Shown here in pieces: positions 1 through 6,857 of a stretch of 6,961 nt of DNA (within the stretch, counting starts at the first letter, position 1; each line of letters begins with the position of its first letter). Position numbers and translations under genes: made by a program. This stretch comes from Betaproteobacteria bacterium. Lineage in GTDB: Bacteria; Pseudomonadota; Gammaproteobacteria; Burkholderiales; Burkholderiaceae_D. Location: positions 1 through 6,961 of the forward strand of contig JAATFN010000334.1 of assembly GCA_015655165.1 (NCBI GenBank), read 5' to 3'. Under the pieces are notes generated by a model. The model had not been told where the DNA came from and made no database searches. It saw nothing but the letters and a program-made list of their open reading frames with translations.

Positions 1-859
1 CGAGATACGACAACACGGTATGCATTTATCAATGTGGATTGTGATGTTGTTTGCGATCGTGATTACCGCTTTTTTCGGTGTGTTGCGTGGTCTCACCACC
101 TTGAAATTGCGTGGGGATTATCTGGCGATTGTGACATTGGGGTTTGGCGAGATTGTCCGTATCTTTCTGGGTAATCTGGATCTGCCGATCAATTTTACGA
201 ATGGTCCACAAGGGATCAACATGATCGATCCGATTCGTATCTTCGGCGTGTCGATGGCAGGTGAACCAGGTTCAGGGTCGATCATCCGGTTGTTCGGCAT
301 GTCTGTGCCATCGGTCAATGCCTACTACTTTTTATTTCTGGCTGTGTCCATTTGTATTATTTTTATTTCGATACGCTTGCGCGATTCACGTCTGGGGCGG
401 GCATGGATTGCAATCCGTGAAGATGAAATTGCCGCGCAGGCTATGGGCATACACACACGCAACATGAAGTTGTTGGCATTTTCTGTGGGTGCTGCATTTG
501 CAGGTGTTGCCGGTGTAATGTTCTCTGCATTTCAGGGATTTGTTTCGCCCGAATCGTTTACGTTAAACGAATCTATTATTGTGCTGGCCATGGTGGTTCT
601 GGGTGGTATTGGTCATATACCAGGTGTGGTCTTGGGCGGCTTGTTGTTGGCTGCATTGCCTGAAGTACTGCGTCATGTTGTTGAGCCGTTGCAAATCATG
701 TTGTTCGATCGGGTATGGGTTGATGCCGAAGTATTACGTCAGTTGATGTATGGCATGGCGATGGTGGGCATTATGCTCGTACGTCCTACAGGATTATGGC
801 CTGTACCTGAAGCACAGATTGTGCGTGCTGAGGTAAAACCATCAGGCAGGATTGCATGA
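1..859 (+). CDS. livM: LivM-type branched-chain amino-acid ABC transporter permease (5' truncated)
   Basis: Inner-membrane permease of a HAAT-family importer for branched-chain or related amino acids; it would pair with LivH and be driven by LivG/LivF. The frame is open from base 2 with no stop upstream of the first ATG at 20, and the residues before that ATG continue the fold, so the true start lies before the window. About 285 residues are present, whereas family members are usually longer, so the first membrane helices are missing. The LivM hallmark KLRGDYLAIVTLGFGEI is encoded at about 104-154. The cytoplasmic loop that contacts the ATPases (SRLGRAWIAIREDEIAAQAMG) lies at 386-448. Several hydrophobic helices flank these, for example around 20-90, 320-380, 470-530 and 575-660. 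The stop overlaps the livG start (ATGA), which indicates translational coupling. The family is clear; the exact substrate cannot be read from the sequence. Confidence 0.93.
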   Translation, partial: EIRQHGMHLSMWIVMLFAIVITAFFGVLRGLTTLKLRGDYLAIVTLGFGEIVRIFLGNLDLPINFTNGPQGINMIDPIRIFGVSMAGEPGSGSIIRLFGMSVPSVNAYYFLFLAVSICIIFISIRLRDSRLGRAWIAIREDEIAAQAMGIHTRNMKLLAFSVGAAFAGVAGVMFSAFQGFVSPESFTLNESIIVLAMVVLGGIGHIPGVVLGGLLLAALPEVLRHVVEPLQIMLFDRVWVDAEVLRQLMYGMAMVGIMLVRPTGLWPVPEAQIVRAEVKPSGRIA

Positions 860-1629
860 TGGGCAAAAAGATCATCCTTGCCATTACAAATGCCGGTAAA
901 CGCTTCGGTGGATTGCAAGCATTGTCCGAGGTCAACCTGACCATTGAAGCGGGGCAGATTTATGGTTTGATCGGGCCTAACGGTGCGGGTAAAAGTACAC
1001 TCTTTAATGTGATTACCGGTTTGTACCAACCCGACTCGGGTACGTTCGAACTTGATGGCAAACCGTATTCGCCAACAGCACCCCATGCTGTTGCCAAAGC
1101 GGGAATTGCCAGAACGTTTCAAAATATCCGTTTGTTTGGCGACATGAGTGCATTGGAAAATGTCATGGTCGGTTGTCATGTACGGTCACACCAACGTGTT
1201 TTTGGGGCGTTGTTTCGCCATCCTGCCGCAAAAAAAGAAGAGCAGGCAATTCGTCGCAAATCACAGCAATTGCTCGACTTTGTCGGTATCGGGGAATTTG
1301 CATCGCGCACTGCCAGGCATTTATCGTATGGTGACCAGCGCCGGCTGGAAATCGCACGCGCATTGGCAACAGAACCTAAATTGTTGGCATTGGACGAGCC
1401 AGCTGCAGGTATGAATGCAACAGAAAAAGAAGGATTGCGTACCTTGCTCGTCAAGATCCGTGACAGCGGACCTGCCATTTTACTGATCGAACACGATGTC
1501 AAACTGATGATGGGCTTATGCGACCGTATGACGGTACTGGATTACGGCAAACCGATTGCAGAAGGACTGCCGGCGGATGTTCGCCAGAATCCGGCTGTCA
1601 TCGAGGCTTACCTGGGGTCGGGAAATTAA
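856..1629 (+). CDS. livG: LivG-type branched-chain amino-acid ABC transporter ATPase
   Basis: Cytoplasmic ATP-binding subunit of the importer, 257 aa, a normal LivG length. All ATPase motifs are intact: Walker A GPNGAGKST at residues 40-48, Q-loop glutamine Q89 in RTFQNIRLF, a LivG-style signature LSYGDQRR at 156-163, Walker B LLALDEP at 176-182 with catalytic E181, and switch histidine H213 in LIEHD. The C-terminus ending in AYLG is typical of the LivG/BcaC group. The start ATG at 856 overlaps the livM stop in an ATGA junction; a second in-frame ATG follows at once at 859, so the start is uncertain by one codon. A purine-rich stretch (AGGCAGG, 844-850) lies upstream. It should dimerise with LivF on the LivH/LivM pair. 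Assignment to the liv family is secure; the substrate is inferred. Confidence 0.95.
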   Translation: MMGKKIILAITNAGKRFGGLQALSEVNLTIEAGQIYGLIGPNGAGKSTLFNVITGLYQPDSGTFELDGKPYSPTAPHAVAKAGIARTFQNIRLFGDMSALENVMVGCHVRSHQRVFGALFRHPAAKKEEQAIRRKSQQLLDFVGIGEFASRTARHLSYGDQRRLEIARALATEPKLLALDEPAAGMNATEKEGLRTLLVKIRDSGPAILLIEHDVKLMMGLCDRMTVLDYGKPIAEGLPADVRQNPAVIEAYLGSGN

Positions 1630-1653
1630 CGTTACACACAAGACTGGTACTGC

Positions 1654-1658
1654 AAGGG
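1654..1658 (+). promoter_or_regulatory. Ribosome binding site of livF
   Basis: AAGGG lies 5 nt before the ATG at 1664. It supports that start over an in-frame ATG at 1556, which would add 36 residues unlike any ABC ATPase N-terminus and would overlap livG by 74 nt. Confidence 0.6.
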
Positions 1659-1663
1659 CAGCT

Positions 1664-2386
1664 ATGACGACGCTATTAACTATTACACATTTGAACATTG
1701 CCTATGGCGGGATTGAGGCTGTCAAAGGGATCGATCTGGTCGTCAATGAAGGTGAACTGGTGACGCTCGTGGGCGCGAATGGCGCCGGTAAAACGACAAC
1801 CTTGAAAGCGATCACCGGTACGTTGCCAACATGTCATGTCAGTGGCGAAGTGACCTATCTGGATGCGCCTATTCTGGGCGATAAATCACATCACCTGATG
1901 CAAAAAAAGCTGGTGATGGTGCCGGAAGGTCGTGGGGTATTTATGCGTATGAGTGTTGTAGAAAATTTATTAATGGGTGCGTATACCAGTAAAAACAAGG
2001 TCCAGATCAAAGCGGATATTGATCACTGGTTTACCGTGTTCCCGAGATTAAAAGAGCGTGCTGTACAAATGGCCGGTACGCTGTCCGGGGGCGAACAGCA
2101 AATGCTGGCGATGGCGCGCGCATTGATGAGTCATCCGAAACTGTTGTTGTTGGACGAGCCATCGATGGGATTGTCGCCGATTATGGTCGATCACATTTTT
2201 GAAGTGATTCGTACTGTTGCTGCACAAGGTATGACGATTTTGCTCGTCGAGCAAAATGCCAAACGTGCATTAGAAGTTGCCAATCGTGCTTATGTGATGG
2301 AATCGGGATACATCACAATGAGTGGCAATGCCAAAGAGATGCTCGATGATGAACGTGTTCGAGCAGCTTATCTGGGTGAAGGTTAA
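1664..2386 (+). CDS. livF: LivF-type branched-chain amino-acid ABC transporter ATPase
   Basis: Second cytoplasmic ATPase of the importer. From ATG 1664 the protein has 240 aa and begins MTTLLTITHLNIAYGG, the usual LivF beginning. Motifs: Walker A GANGAGKTT at residues 37-45, VPEGRGVF at 87-94 (glutamate E88 at the position normally held by the Q-loop glutamine), signature LSGGEQQ at 140-146, Walker B LLLLDEP at 160-166 with catalytic E165, and VEQNA at 195-199. Q197 in that last motif replaces the switch histidine. As I recall the family, both replacements are normal for LivF and separate it from LivG, so this is not a decayed ATPase. The gene follows livG after 34 nt and has its own ribosome site. 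No terminator is visible between it and putA. Confidence 0.95.
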   Translation: MTTLLTITHLNIAYGGIEAVKGIDLVVNEGELVTLVGANGAGKTTTLKAITGTLPTCHVSGEVTYLDAPILGDKSHHLMQKKLVMVPEGRGVFMRMSVVENLLMGAYTSKNKVQIKADIDHWFTVFPRLKERAVQMAGTLSGGEQQMLAMARALMSHPKLLLLDEPSMGLSPIMVDHIFEVIRTVAAQGMTILLVEQNAKRALEVANRAYVMESGYITMSGNAKEMLDDERVRAAYLGEG

Positions 2387-2422
2387 TGTATTCATCCGGT
2401 TTATTCCTTTATGTCAATTTTT

Positions 2423-2428
2423 GAGAAG
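2423..2428 (+). promoter_or_regulatory. Ribosome binding site that decides the putA start
   Basis: GAGAAG lies 6 nt before ATG 2435. The upstream in-frame ATG at 2411 is preceded by the pyrimidine-rich TTATTCCTTT and has no recognisable ribosome site, so 2435 is the better start. The choice changes the protein by only 8 residues. Confidence 0.6.
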
Positions 2429-2434
2429 ATTAAT

Positions 2435-5400
2435 ATGTCATCGCGCACTAAAGAAGTCCTTTCGTCACCATTTAGTTTATTTCAGGCGGAAATCATTGCA
2501 ACACCATTGCCGTTGCGAGCGGCCATTACTGCTGTATATCGTCGTGATGAACGTGATGCGGTAGCATGGTTGTTGTCGACTATTGAAAAAGATAGTCAAT
2601 GGAATGTGCAGACACAAGTCATGGCACGTAGTCTTGTCGAAGGTGTCAGAAAAAAACGGACACATTCGTCTGGCGTGGATGCATTGATGCAAGAATTTTC
2701 TTTATCGTCCGAAGAAGGTGTTGCGTTGATGTGTCTGGCAGAAGCATTGTTGCGTATTCCTGATCGTCAAACAGCAGACCGATTAATTGCCGATAAAATC
2801 GGTAAAGGTGACTGGCGTAGCCATTTGGGCGAGTCGCCATCCTTGTTTGTCAATGCCGCGACCTGGGGGTTGCTGGTGACAGGTAAACTGGTTGGTAGCA
2901 GTAGTGAAAAAGGCATGGCTGCGGCATTGACACGACTGGTTAACAAAGGTGGCGAGCCATTGATTCGTAAAGGGATGGATTTGGCAATGCGCATGCTGGG
3001 TAACCAGTTTGTCACTGGACGTACAATCTCCGAAGCCCTGAATAATAGTATTGCCAATGAGAAACGCGGTTATCGTTATTCTTACGATATGCTGGGCGAG
3101 GCGGCGTTAACAGAAAAAGATGCGGCCAATTATTATCAGTCATACGAGAATGCGATTCATACCATCGGGCGTGCATCGAATGGCAGAGGAATCAAAGATG
3201 GGCCGGGTATTTCTGTCAAACTTTCTGCATTGCACCCACGTTATGCCAGAGGCCAACGTCAACGTGTGATCGATGAATTATTGCCGCGCCTGAAAAACCT
3301 GTTATTGCTTGCCAAGCAATACGACATCGGTCTGAATATCGATGCGGAAGAAGCCGATCGTCTTGAGTTGTCGCTCGACTTGATGGAGCAACTGGCGGCA
3401 GACCCTGCACTGGCAGGTTTTAATGGGCTGGGGTTTGTTGTGCAGGCATATCAGAAACGTTGCCCGTTTGTGCTGGATTACCTGATCGATCTGGCGCGAC
3501 GCAATAAACGTAAATTCATGATCCGTTTGGTTAAGGGCGCCTACTGGGATGCGGAAATCAAGCGTGCACAAGTTGATGGTTTGTCGGATTATCCGGTGTA
3601 TACACGTAAGGTTTATACCGATTTATCCTATCTTGCCTGCGCACAAAAACTCTTGGCAGCAACTGATGTGATTTATCCGCAATTTGCCACACATAATGCT
3701 TATACCTTGTCGGCGGTATGGAATTGGGCAAAGAAAAATGGTGTGACAGATTTCGAGTTCCAGTGTTTACATGGTATGGGTGAGACCTTGTATGATCAAG
3801 TTGTTGGTCCAGACAAATTGAATAAACCCTGCCGTATCTATGCCCCTGTAGGTTCGCATGAAACATTATTGGCGTATCTGGTACGCCGTTTACTCGAGAA
3901 TGGGGCAAATTCGTCGTTTGTGAACCAGATTGTCGATGAGGCTGTACCTGTTGAGGCCTTAATTGCTGATCCGGTACGAGACTCCGAGGCGTTGGGTGGC
4001 GCACCGCATACGCATATTGTCTTGCCGCGGGCGTTATATGGTGAGACACGTGCGAATTCCTCAGGTTTTGATTTGAGTGACGAATTGACTTTGCAAGCAT
4101 TGGGAAAAGAATTCGCGCGTTTTAGTCATCACCAGTGGCATGCCACACCGTTATTGGGCGTGGTGACGACAGCAACAGCCGCACAACCGGTCAAAAATCC
4201 TGCAAATCACAAAGATATTGTCGGTTCGTGCATTGAGGCACAGGAAAACGATGTTCAGTCTGCATTGGATGTTGCGGTAAAAGCTGCATCCGGATGGGCA
4301 ACTACACCATCTTCCAAGCGTGCGGAGATATTGACACGTGCGGGCGAATTGCTGGAAGAAAGCATGCCGGAATTCATGGCATTGGCCATTCGTGAAGCAG
4401 GTAAGTCCTTGCCGAATGCGATTGCCGAAGTGCGCGAGGCAATTGATTTTCTGCGCTATTATGCCGTTGAAATTGCCAGCGGCAACACTGGTGAGGCGTT
4501 GGGTCCGGTTGTGTGTATTAGCCCATGGAATTTCCCATTGGCAATTTTTATCGGTGAAGTGAGTGCTGCGTTGGCAGCAGGTAATGTTGTTCTGGCAAAG
4601 CCTGCCGAGCAAACACCGTTAATTGCGTTTCGTGCAGTCGAGTTGTTGTATGAAGCCGGTGTGCCACGCGATGTTTTACAATTTCTACCAGGGCAGGGTG
4701 AGACAGTTGGTGCGGCATTAACTGCAAACGCCCGTGTGAATGGCATGATTTTTACGGGATCCACGGAAGTTGCGCAAATATTGAACCGTACGCTCGCAAA
4801 ACGTATTGTTGGCGGGCATGATGTACCGTTAATTGCCGAGACAGGCGGACAGAATGTCTTGATTGTCGACTCGAGTGCCTTGCCAGAGCAAGTGGTACAA
4901 GACGTGATTGTATCGGCCTTTGACAGTGCCGGGCAGCGTTGTTCAGCGTTACGTGTGTTGTGCTTGCAAGAAGATATTGCCGATAAAACACTGGATATGT
5001 TGCGTGGTGCGATGCGGGAATTACGCATTGGTAACCCGGACCGTCTGGCAACCGATATCGGTCCTGTCATCGATGTTCAAGCGCGCGACAACCTGCTGGC
5101 ACACATTGCACGTATGCGTCAGAACGGTCATGTCATTCATCAACTGCCGTTAAGCAAAGAATGCAGTGCGGGTACATTTGTACCGCCAACCATCATCGAG
5201 ATAGAAACATTGGCGCAATTGGAGCGTGAAGTGTTTGGCCCGGTATTGCACGTGTTGCGTTATCGGCGCGACCGTTTACCGAAACTTGTTCATGCGATCA
5301 ACGCGACAGGTTACGGGTTGACGCTGGGTGTGTATTCCCGTATTGACGAGACAGTTGGCTATATTGCCTCGCACGCGCATGTCGGCAACATTTACGTGAA

Positions 5401-6088
5401 TCGTAATATTGTCGGGGCGGTTGTCGGTGTACAACCATTTGGCGGTGAAGGTAAATCGGGTACGGGTCCCAAAGCAGGTGGGCCACTCTACCTGAAGCGT
5501 CTACAGCGGGGGGTGAAACCCATCTTACCTGTTACGGATGCAACCATTGACAATTTGCCATTGCAGGCATTGACCGACTGGGCGCAAGCACAAGGCAACC
5601 GTGAACTGGCCAGTTTGTGCAAGACATATGCCGTGGATAGTTTACTGGGTAAGACGTTAACTTTTAACGGCCCGACAGGCGAGAGCAATACCCAGTCATT
5701 TGCCGCACGTGGCAAAATTGCTTGCATTGCCGATAACCAGATTGTGTTGCTCAATCAACTCGCCGCTGTACTGGCAACAGGTAATCAGGCGGTCGTCGAG
5801 CTGAGCCTGGCAATGCATTTGCCGCCAGATCTACCACCGGCAGTGCGTCAGATGGTCCTTGAGCGGCGCTGCGCGAATGAACCGGATCTGCATCTGGCTT
5901 TACTGGATGCATCGTTAAAAGACCAGTGGCTGGTGCCCCTGGCACAGCGTGATGGTGCATTGGTGCCAGTGATTACGGTAGAGACAGCGCAAGGCATCCC
6001 ATTGTGGCGTTTGGTGGCTGAACGGGCGCTATGTATCAACACAACGGCCGCAGGTGGCAATGCCAGCTTGATGACACTCTCCATGTAA
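2435..6088 (+). CDS. putA: Bifunctional proline dehydrogenase / L-glutamate-gamma-semialdehyde dehydrogenase PutA (no DNA-binding domain)
   Basis: Oxidises proline to glutamate in two steps: FAD-dependent PRODH passes electrons to quinone at the membrane, and NAD-dependent GSALDH oxidises the semialdehyde that is channelled to it. Length is 1217 aa from ATG 2435 (1225 from 2411). Order: alpha-helical arm (about 1-180), PRODH barrel (about 190-500), linker, aldehyde dehydrogenase (about 560-1020), C-terminal ALDH-superfamily-like domain (about 1020-1217). PRODH residues K262, D303, Y370, Y469, R484 and R485 match E. coli K329, D370, Y437, Y540, R555 and R556 by remembered alignment. In the dehydrogenase, SPWNFP begins at 696, E802 (ETGGQN) is the general base and C836 (GQRCSA) the nucleophile, spaced 34 residues as in E. 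coli (E883, C917). The conserved tail INTTAAGGNASLMT begins at about 1201. The ribbon-helix-helix operator-binding domain of E. coli PutA is absent, making this a type B PutA that cannot repress its own gene by that route. It follows livF by 48 nt and ends before a strong terminator. Confidence 0.97.
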   Translation: MSSRTKEVLSSPFSLFQAEIIATPLPLRAAITAVYRRDERDAVAWLLSTIEKDSQWNVQTQVMARSLVEGVRKKRTHSSGVDALMQEFSLSSEEGVALMCLAEALLRIPDRQTADRLIADKIGKGDWRSHLGESPSLFVNAATWGLLVTGKLVGSSSEKGMAAALTRLVNKGGEPLIRKGMDLAMRMLGNQFVTGRTISEALNNSIANEKRGYRYSYDMLGEAALTEKDAANYYQSYENAIHTIGRASNGRGIKDGPGISVKLSALHPRYARGQRQRVIDELLPRLKNLLLLAKQYDIGLNIDAEEADRLELSLDLMEQLAADPALAGFNGLGFVVQAYQKRCPFVLDYLIDLARRNKRKFMIRLVKGAYWDAEIKRAQVDGLSDYPVYTRKVYTDLSYLACAQKLLAATDVIYPQFATHNAYTLSAVWNWAKKNGVTDFEFQCLHGMGETLYDQVVGPDKLNKPCRIYAPVGSHETLLAYLVRRLLENGANSSFVNQIVDEAVPVEALIADPVRDSEALGGAPHTHIVLPRALYGETRANSSGFDLSDELTLQALGKEFARFSHHQWHATPLLGVVTTATAAQPVKNPANHKDIVGSCIEAQENDVQSALDVAVKAASGWATTPSSKRAEILTRAGELLEESMPEFMALAIREAGKSLPNAIAEVREAIDFLRYYAVEIASGNTGEALGPVVCISPWNFPLAIFIGEVSAALAAGNVVLAKPAEQTPLIAFRAVELLYEAGVPRDVLQFLPGQGETVGAALTANARVNGMIFTGSTEVAQILNRTLAKRIVGGHDVPLIAETGGQNVLIVDSSALPEQVVQDVIVSAFDSAGQRCSALRVLCLQEDIADKTLDMLRGAMRELRIGNPDRLATDIGPVIDVQARDNLLAHIARMRQNGHVIHQLPLSKECSAGTFVPPTIIEIETLAQLEREVFGPVLHVLRYRRDRLPKLVHAINATGYGLTLGVYSRIDETVGYIASHAHVGNIYVNRNIVGAVVGVQPFGGEGKSGTGPKAGGPLYLKRLQRGVKPILPVTDATIDNLPLQALTDWAQAQGNRELASLCKTYAVDSLLGKTLTFNGPTGESNTQSFAARGKIACIADNQIVLLNQLAAVLATGNQAVVELSLAMHLPPDLPPAVRQMVLERRCANEPDLHLALLDASLKDQWLVPLAQRDGALVPVITVETAQGIPLWRLVAERALCINTTAAGGNASLMTLSM

Positions 6089-6134
6089 GAGGGGTGGTGC
6101 CTGACATGGTTGTTGGGTAATAGATAATGGTAAC

Positions 6135-6168
6135 AACGGGCATATGCGGGTAGCATGTGCCCGTTTTT
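6135..6168 (+). terminator. Rho-independent terminator after putA
   Basis: A 13-bp stem (arms 6135-6147 and 6153-6165, containing ACGGGCA and TGCCCGT, with one T-G wobble at 6143/6157) closes a 5-nt loop GGGTA. The run TTTTT at 6164-6168 completes it. It lies 47 nt after the putA stop and has no matching A-run on its left side, so it should act only for + strand transcription. It should end the liv-putA transcript and insulate hslV. Confidence 0.88.
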
Positions 6169-6176
6169 GTTGCTTG

Positions 6177-6190
6177 TGGGAAATTTCCCA
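6177..6190. repeat. Perfect 14-bp palindrome, possible operator
   Basis: TGGGAAATTTCCCA is identical to its reverse complement. It lies between the putA terminator and the hslV promoter, 20 nt upstream of the -35 box, and its centre is roughly 60 bp before the predicted transcription start. It has no loop and no following T-run, so it is more likely a dimeric-protein site than a hairpin. I do not recognise the regulator, and chance cannot be excluded. Confidence 0.4.
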
Positions 6191-6210
6191 ATACTGGTTC
6201 CTGATGTTAT

Positions 6211-6238
6211 CTTGTAATCGGGAAAGATGTCCCCATTT
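6211..6238 (+). promoter_or_regulatory. Heat-shock (sigma-32 / RpoH) promoter of hslVU
   Basis: CTTGTAA (6211-6217) matches 6 of 7 bases of the sigma-32 -35 consensus CTTGAAA. CCCCATTT (6231-6238) fully matches the -10 consensus CCCCATNT. The 13-nt spacer is in the usual range. The predicted start is near 6245, giving a leader of about 60 nt before hslV. hslVU is a classic sigma-32 operon in E. coli, so position and gene agree. Confidence 0.85.
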
Positions 6239-6245
6239 CCATCTA

Positions 6246-6290
6246 GCAATGCCAAGTATGCTTGCGGAAATCGGCAATGCCGGCATGAAC
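6246..6290 (+). repeat. Short repeats in the hslV 5' leader
   Basis: GCAATGCC occurs twice in direct orientation (6246-6253 and 6274-6281). The second copy runs into the 10-bp palindrome ATGCCGGCAT (6277-6286). A small hairpin CAAG-TATG-CTTG (6253-6264) lies between them. These fall inside the predicted untranslated leader and could fold in the mRNA. The E. coli hslVU leader is known to carry a stabilising stem-loop, but no single long stem is obvious here, so a functional role is uncertain. Confidence 0.35.
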
Positions 6291-6296
6291 ATTTTT

Positions 6297-6301
6297 GAAG
6301 G
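6297..6301 (+). promoter_or_regulatory. Ribosome binding site of hslV
   Basis: GAAGG lies 6 nt before ATG 6308, which supports that start and hence a six-residue propeptide on HslV. Confidence 0.7.
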
Positions 6302-6307
6302 TATAGC

Positions 6308-6844
6308 ATGGAACAATTTCACGGTACGACCATTCTCTCTGTGAGACGTGGTAACACAGTTGCATTGGGTGGCGACGGTCAGGTCACTCTGGGCAATGTC
6401 GTTATGAAGGGGACAGCACGCAAGGTGCGCAAGTTATATCAGGGTAAGGTATTGGTCGGGTTTGCCGGCGGCACAGCCGATGCATTCACGTTGCTGGATT
6501 TATTTGAGGCCAAACTGGAGAAGCATCAGGGCAATTTGATGCGTGCTTCGGTTGAGCTGGCCAAGGAATGGCGTACAGACCGTATGTTACGCAGATTGGA
6601 AGCCATGTTGTTGGCAGCGGACCGCGAGACGACATTGATTATTACCGGTAATGGCGATGTATTAGAACCTAATGATGGTATCGGTGCGATAGGTTCTGGC
6701 GGCAATTTTGCGCAGTCTGCTGCAAAAGCATTATATGACAACACCGATTTGTCGCCCGAAGAGGTTGTCAAAAAATCACTGGTGATTGCCGGGGAGTTGT
6801 GTATCTATACGAACTTGTCCAACATTATTGAAACATTAGATTGA
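6308..6844 (+). CDS. hslV: HslV (ClpQ), peptidase subunit of the HslUV ATP-dependent protease
   Basis: Threonine peptidase of the proteasome beta-subunit fold; it forms a double hexameric chamber that the HslU unfoldase feeds. It acts in the cytoplasm in heat-shock protein quality control. The protein has 178 aa, the normal size. It begins MEQFHG before the conserved TTI, so mature HslV should begin at T7, the catalytic threonine, after removal of six residues; E. coli HslV has only Met there. Counting from T7, the other active-site residues are in place: D23 (Asp17), K39 (Lys33) and S130 (Ser124) in the GSGG motif. The blocks [11 protein letters not shown] (52-62), [13 protein letters not shown] (83-95) and ITGNGDV (112-118) are family hallmarks. 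The gene follows a sigma-32-type promoter and precedes hslU by 13 nt, the usual hslVU operon. Confidence 0.96.
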   Translation: MEQFHGTTILSVRRGNTVALGGDGQVTLGNVVMKGTARKVRKLYQGKVLVGFAGGTADAFTLLDLFEAKLEKHQGNLMRASVELAKEWRTDRMLRRLEAMLLAADRETTLIITGNGDVLEPNDGIGAIGSGGNFAQSAAKALYDNTDLSPEEVVKKSLVIAGELCIYTNLSNIIETLD

Positions 6845-6857
6845 ATAGAACAGCATC

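Noticed and set aside
1556..1663. N-terminal extension of livF from ATG 1556
   Set aside because: It overlaps livG, has no family similarity, and ATG 1664 has a ribosome site and the normal LivF beginning.
1926..2254. LivF as a degenerate ATPase (glutamate at the Q-loop position, glutamine at the switch histidine)
   Set aside because: As I recall, E. coli LivF has the same VPEGR and VEQNA motifs, so these are family features and not damage.
2387..2434. Possible promoter or terminator between livF and putA
   Set aside because: No convincing -35/-10 pair and no GC-rich hairpin with a T-run is visible; only the putA ribosome site is supported.
4459..5070. Long open frame on the - strand inside putA (203 aa), and similar ones at 3558-4100 and 4151-4612
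   Set aside because: They lie antisense to well-conserved PutA sequence, show no recognisable domain or ribosome site, and are explained by codon use on the + strand.
6144..6344. Small + strand frame of 66 codons between putA and hslV
   Set aside because: It begins inside the terminator stem, runs across the heat-shock promoter and overlaps hslV out of frame; the predicted peptide resembles nothing I know.
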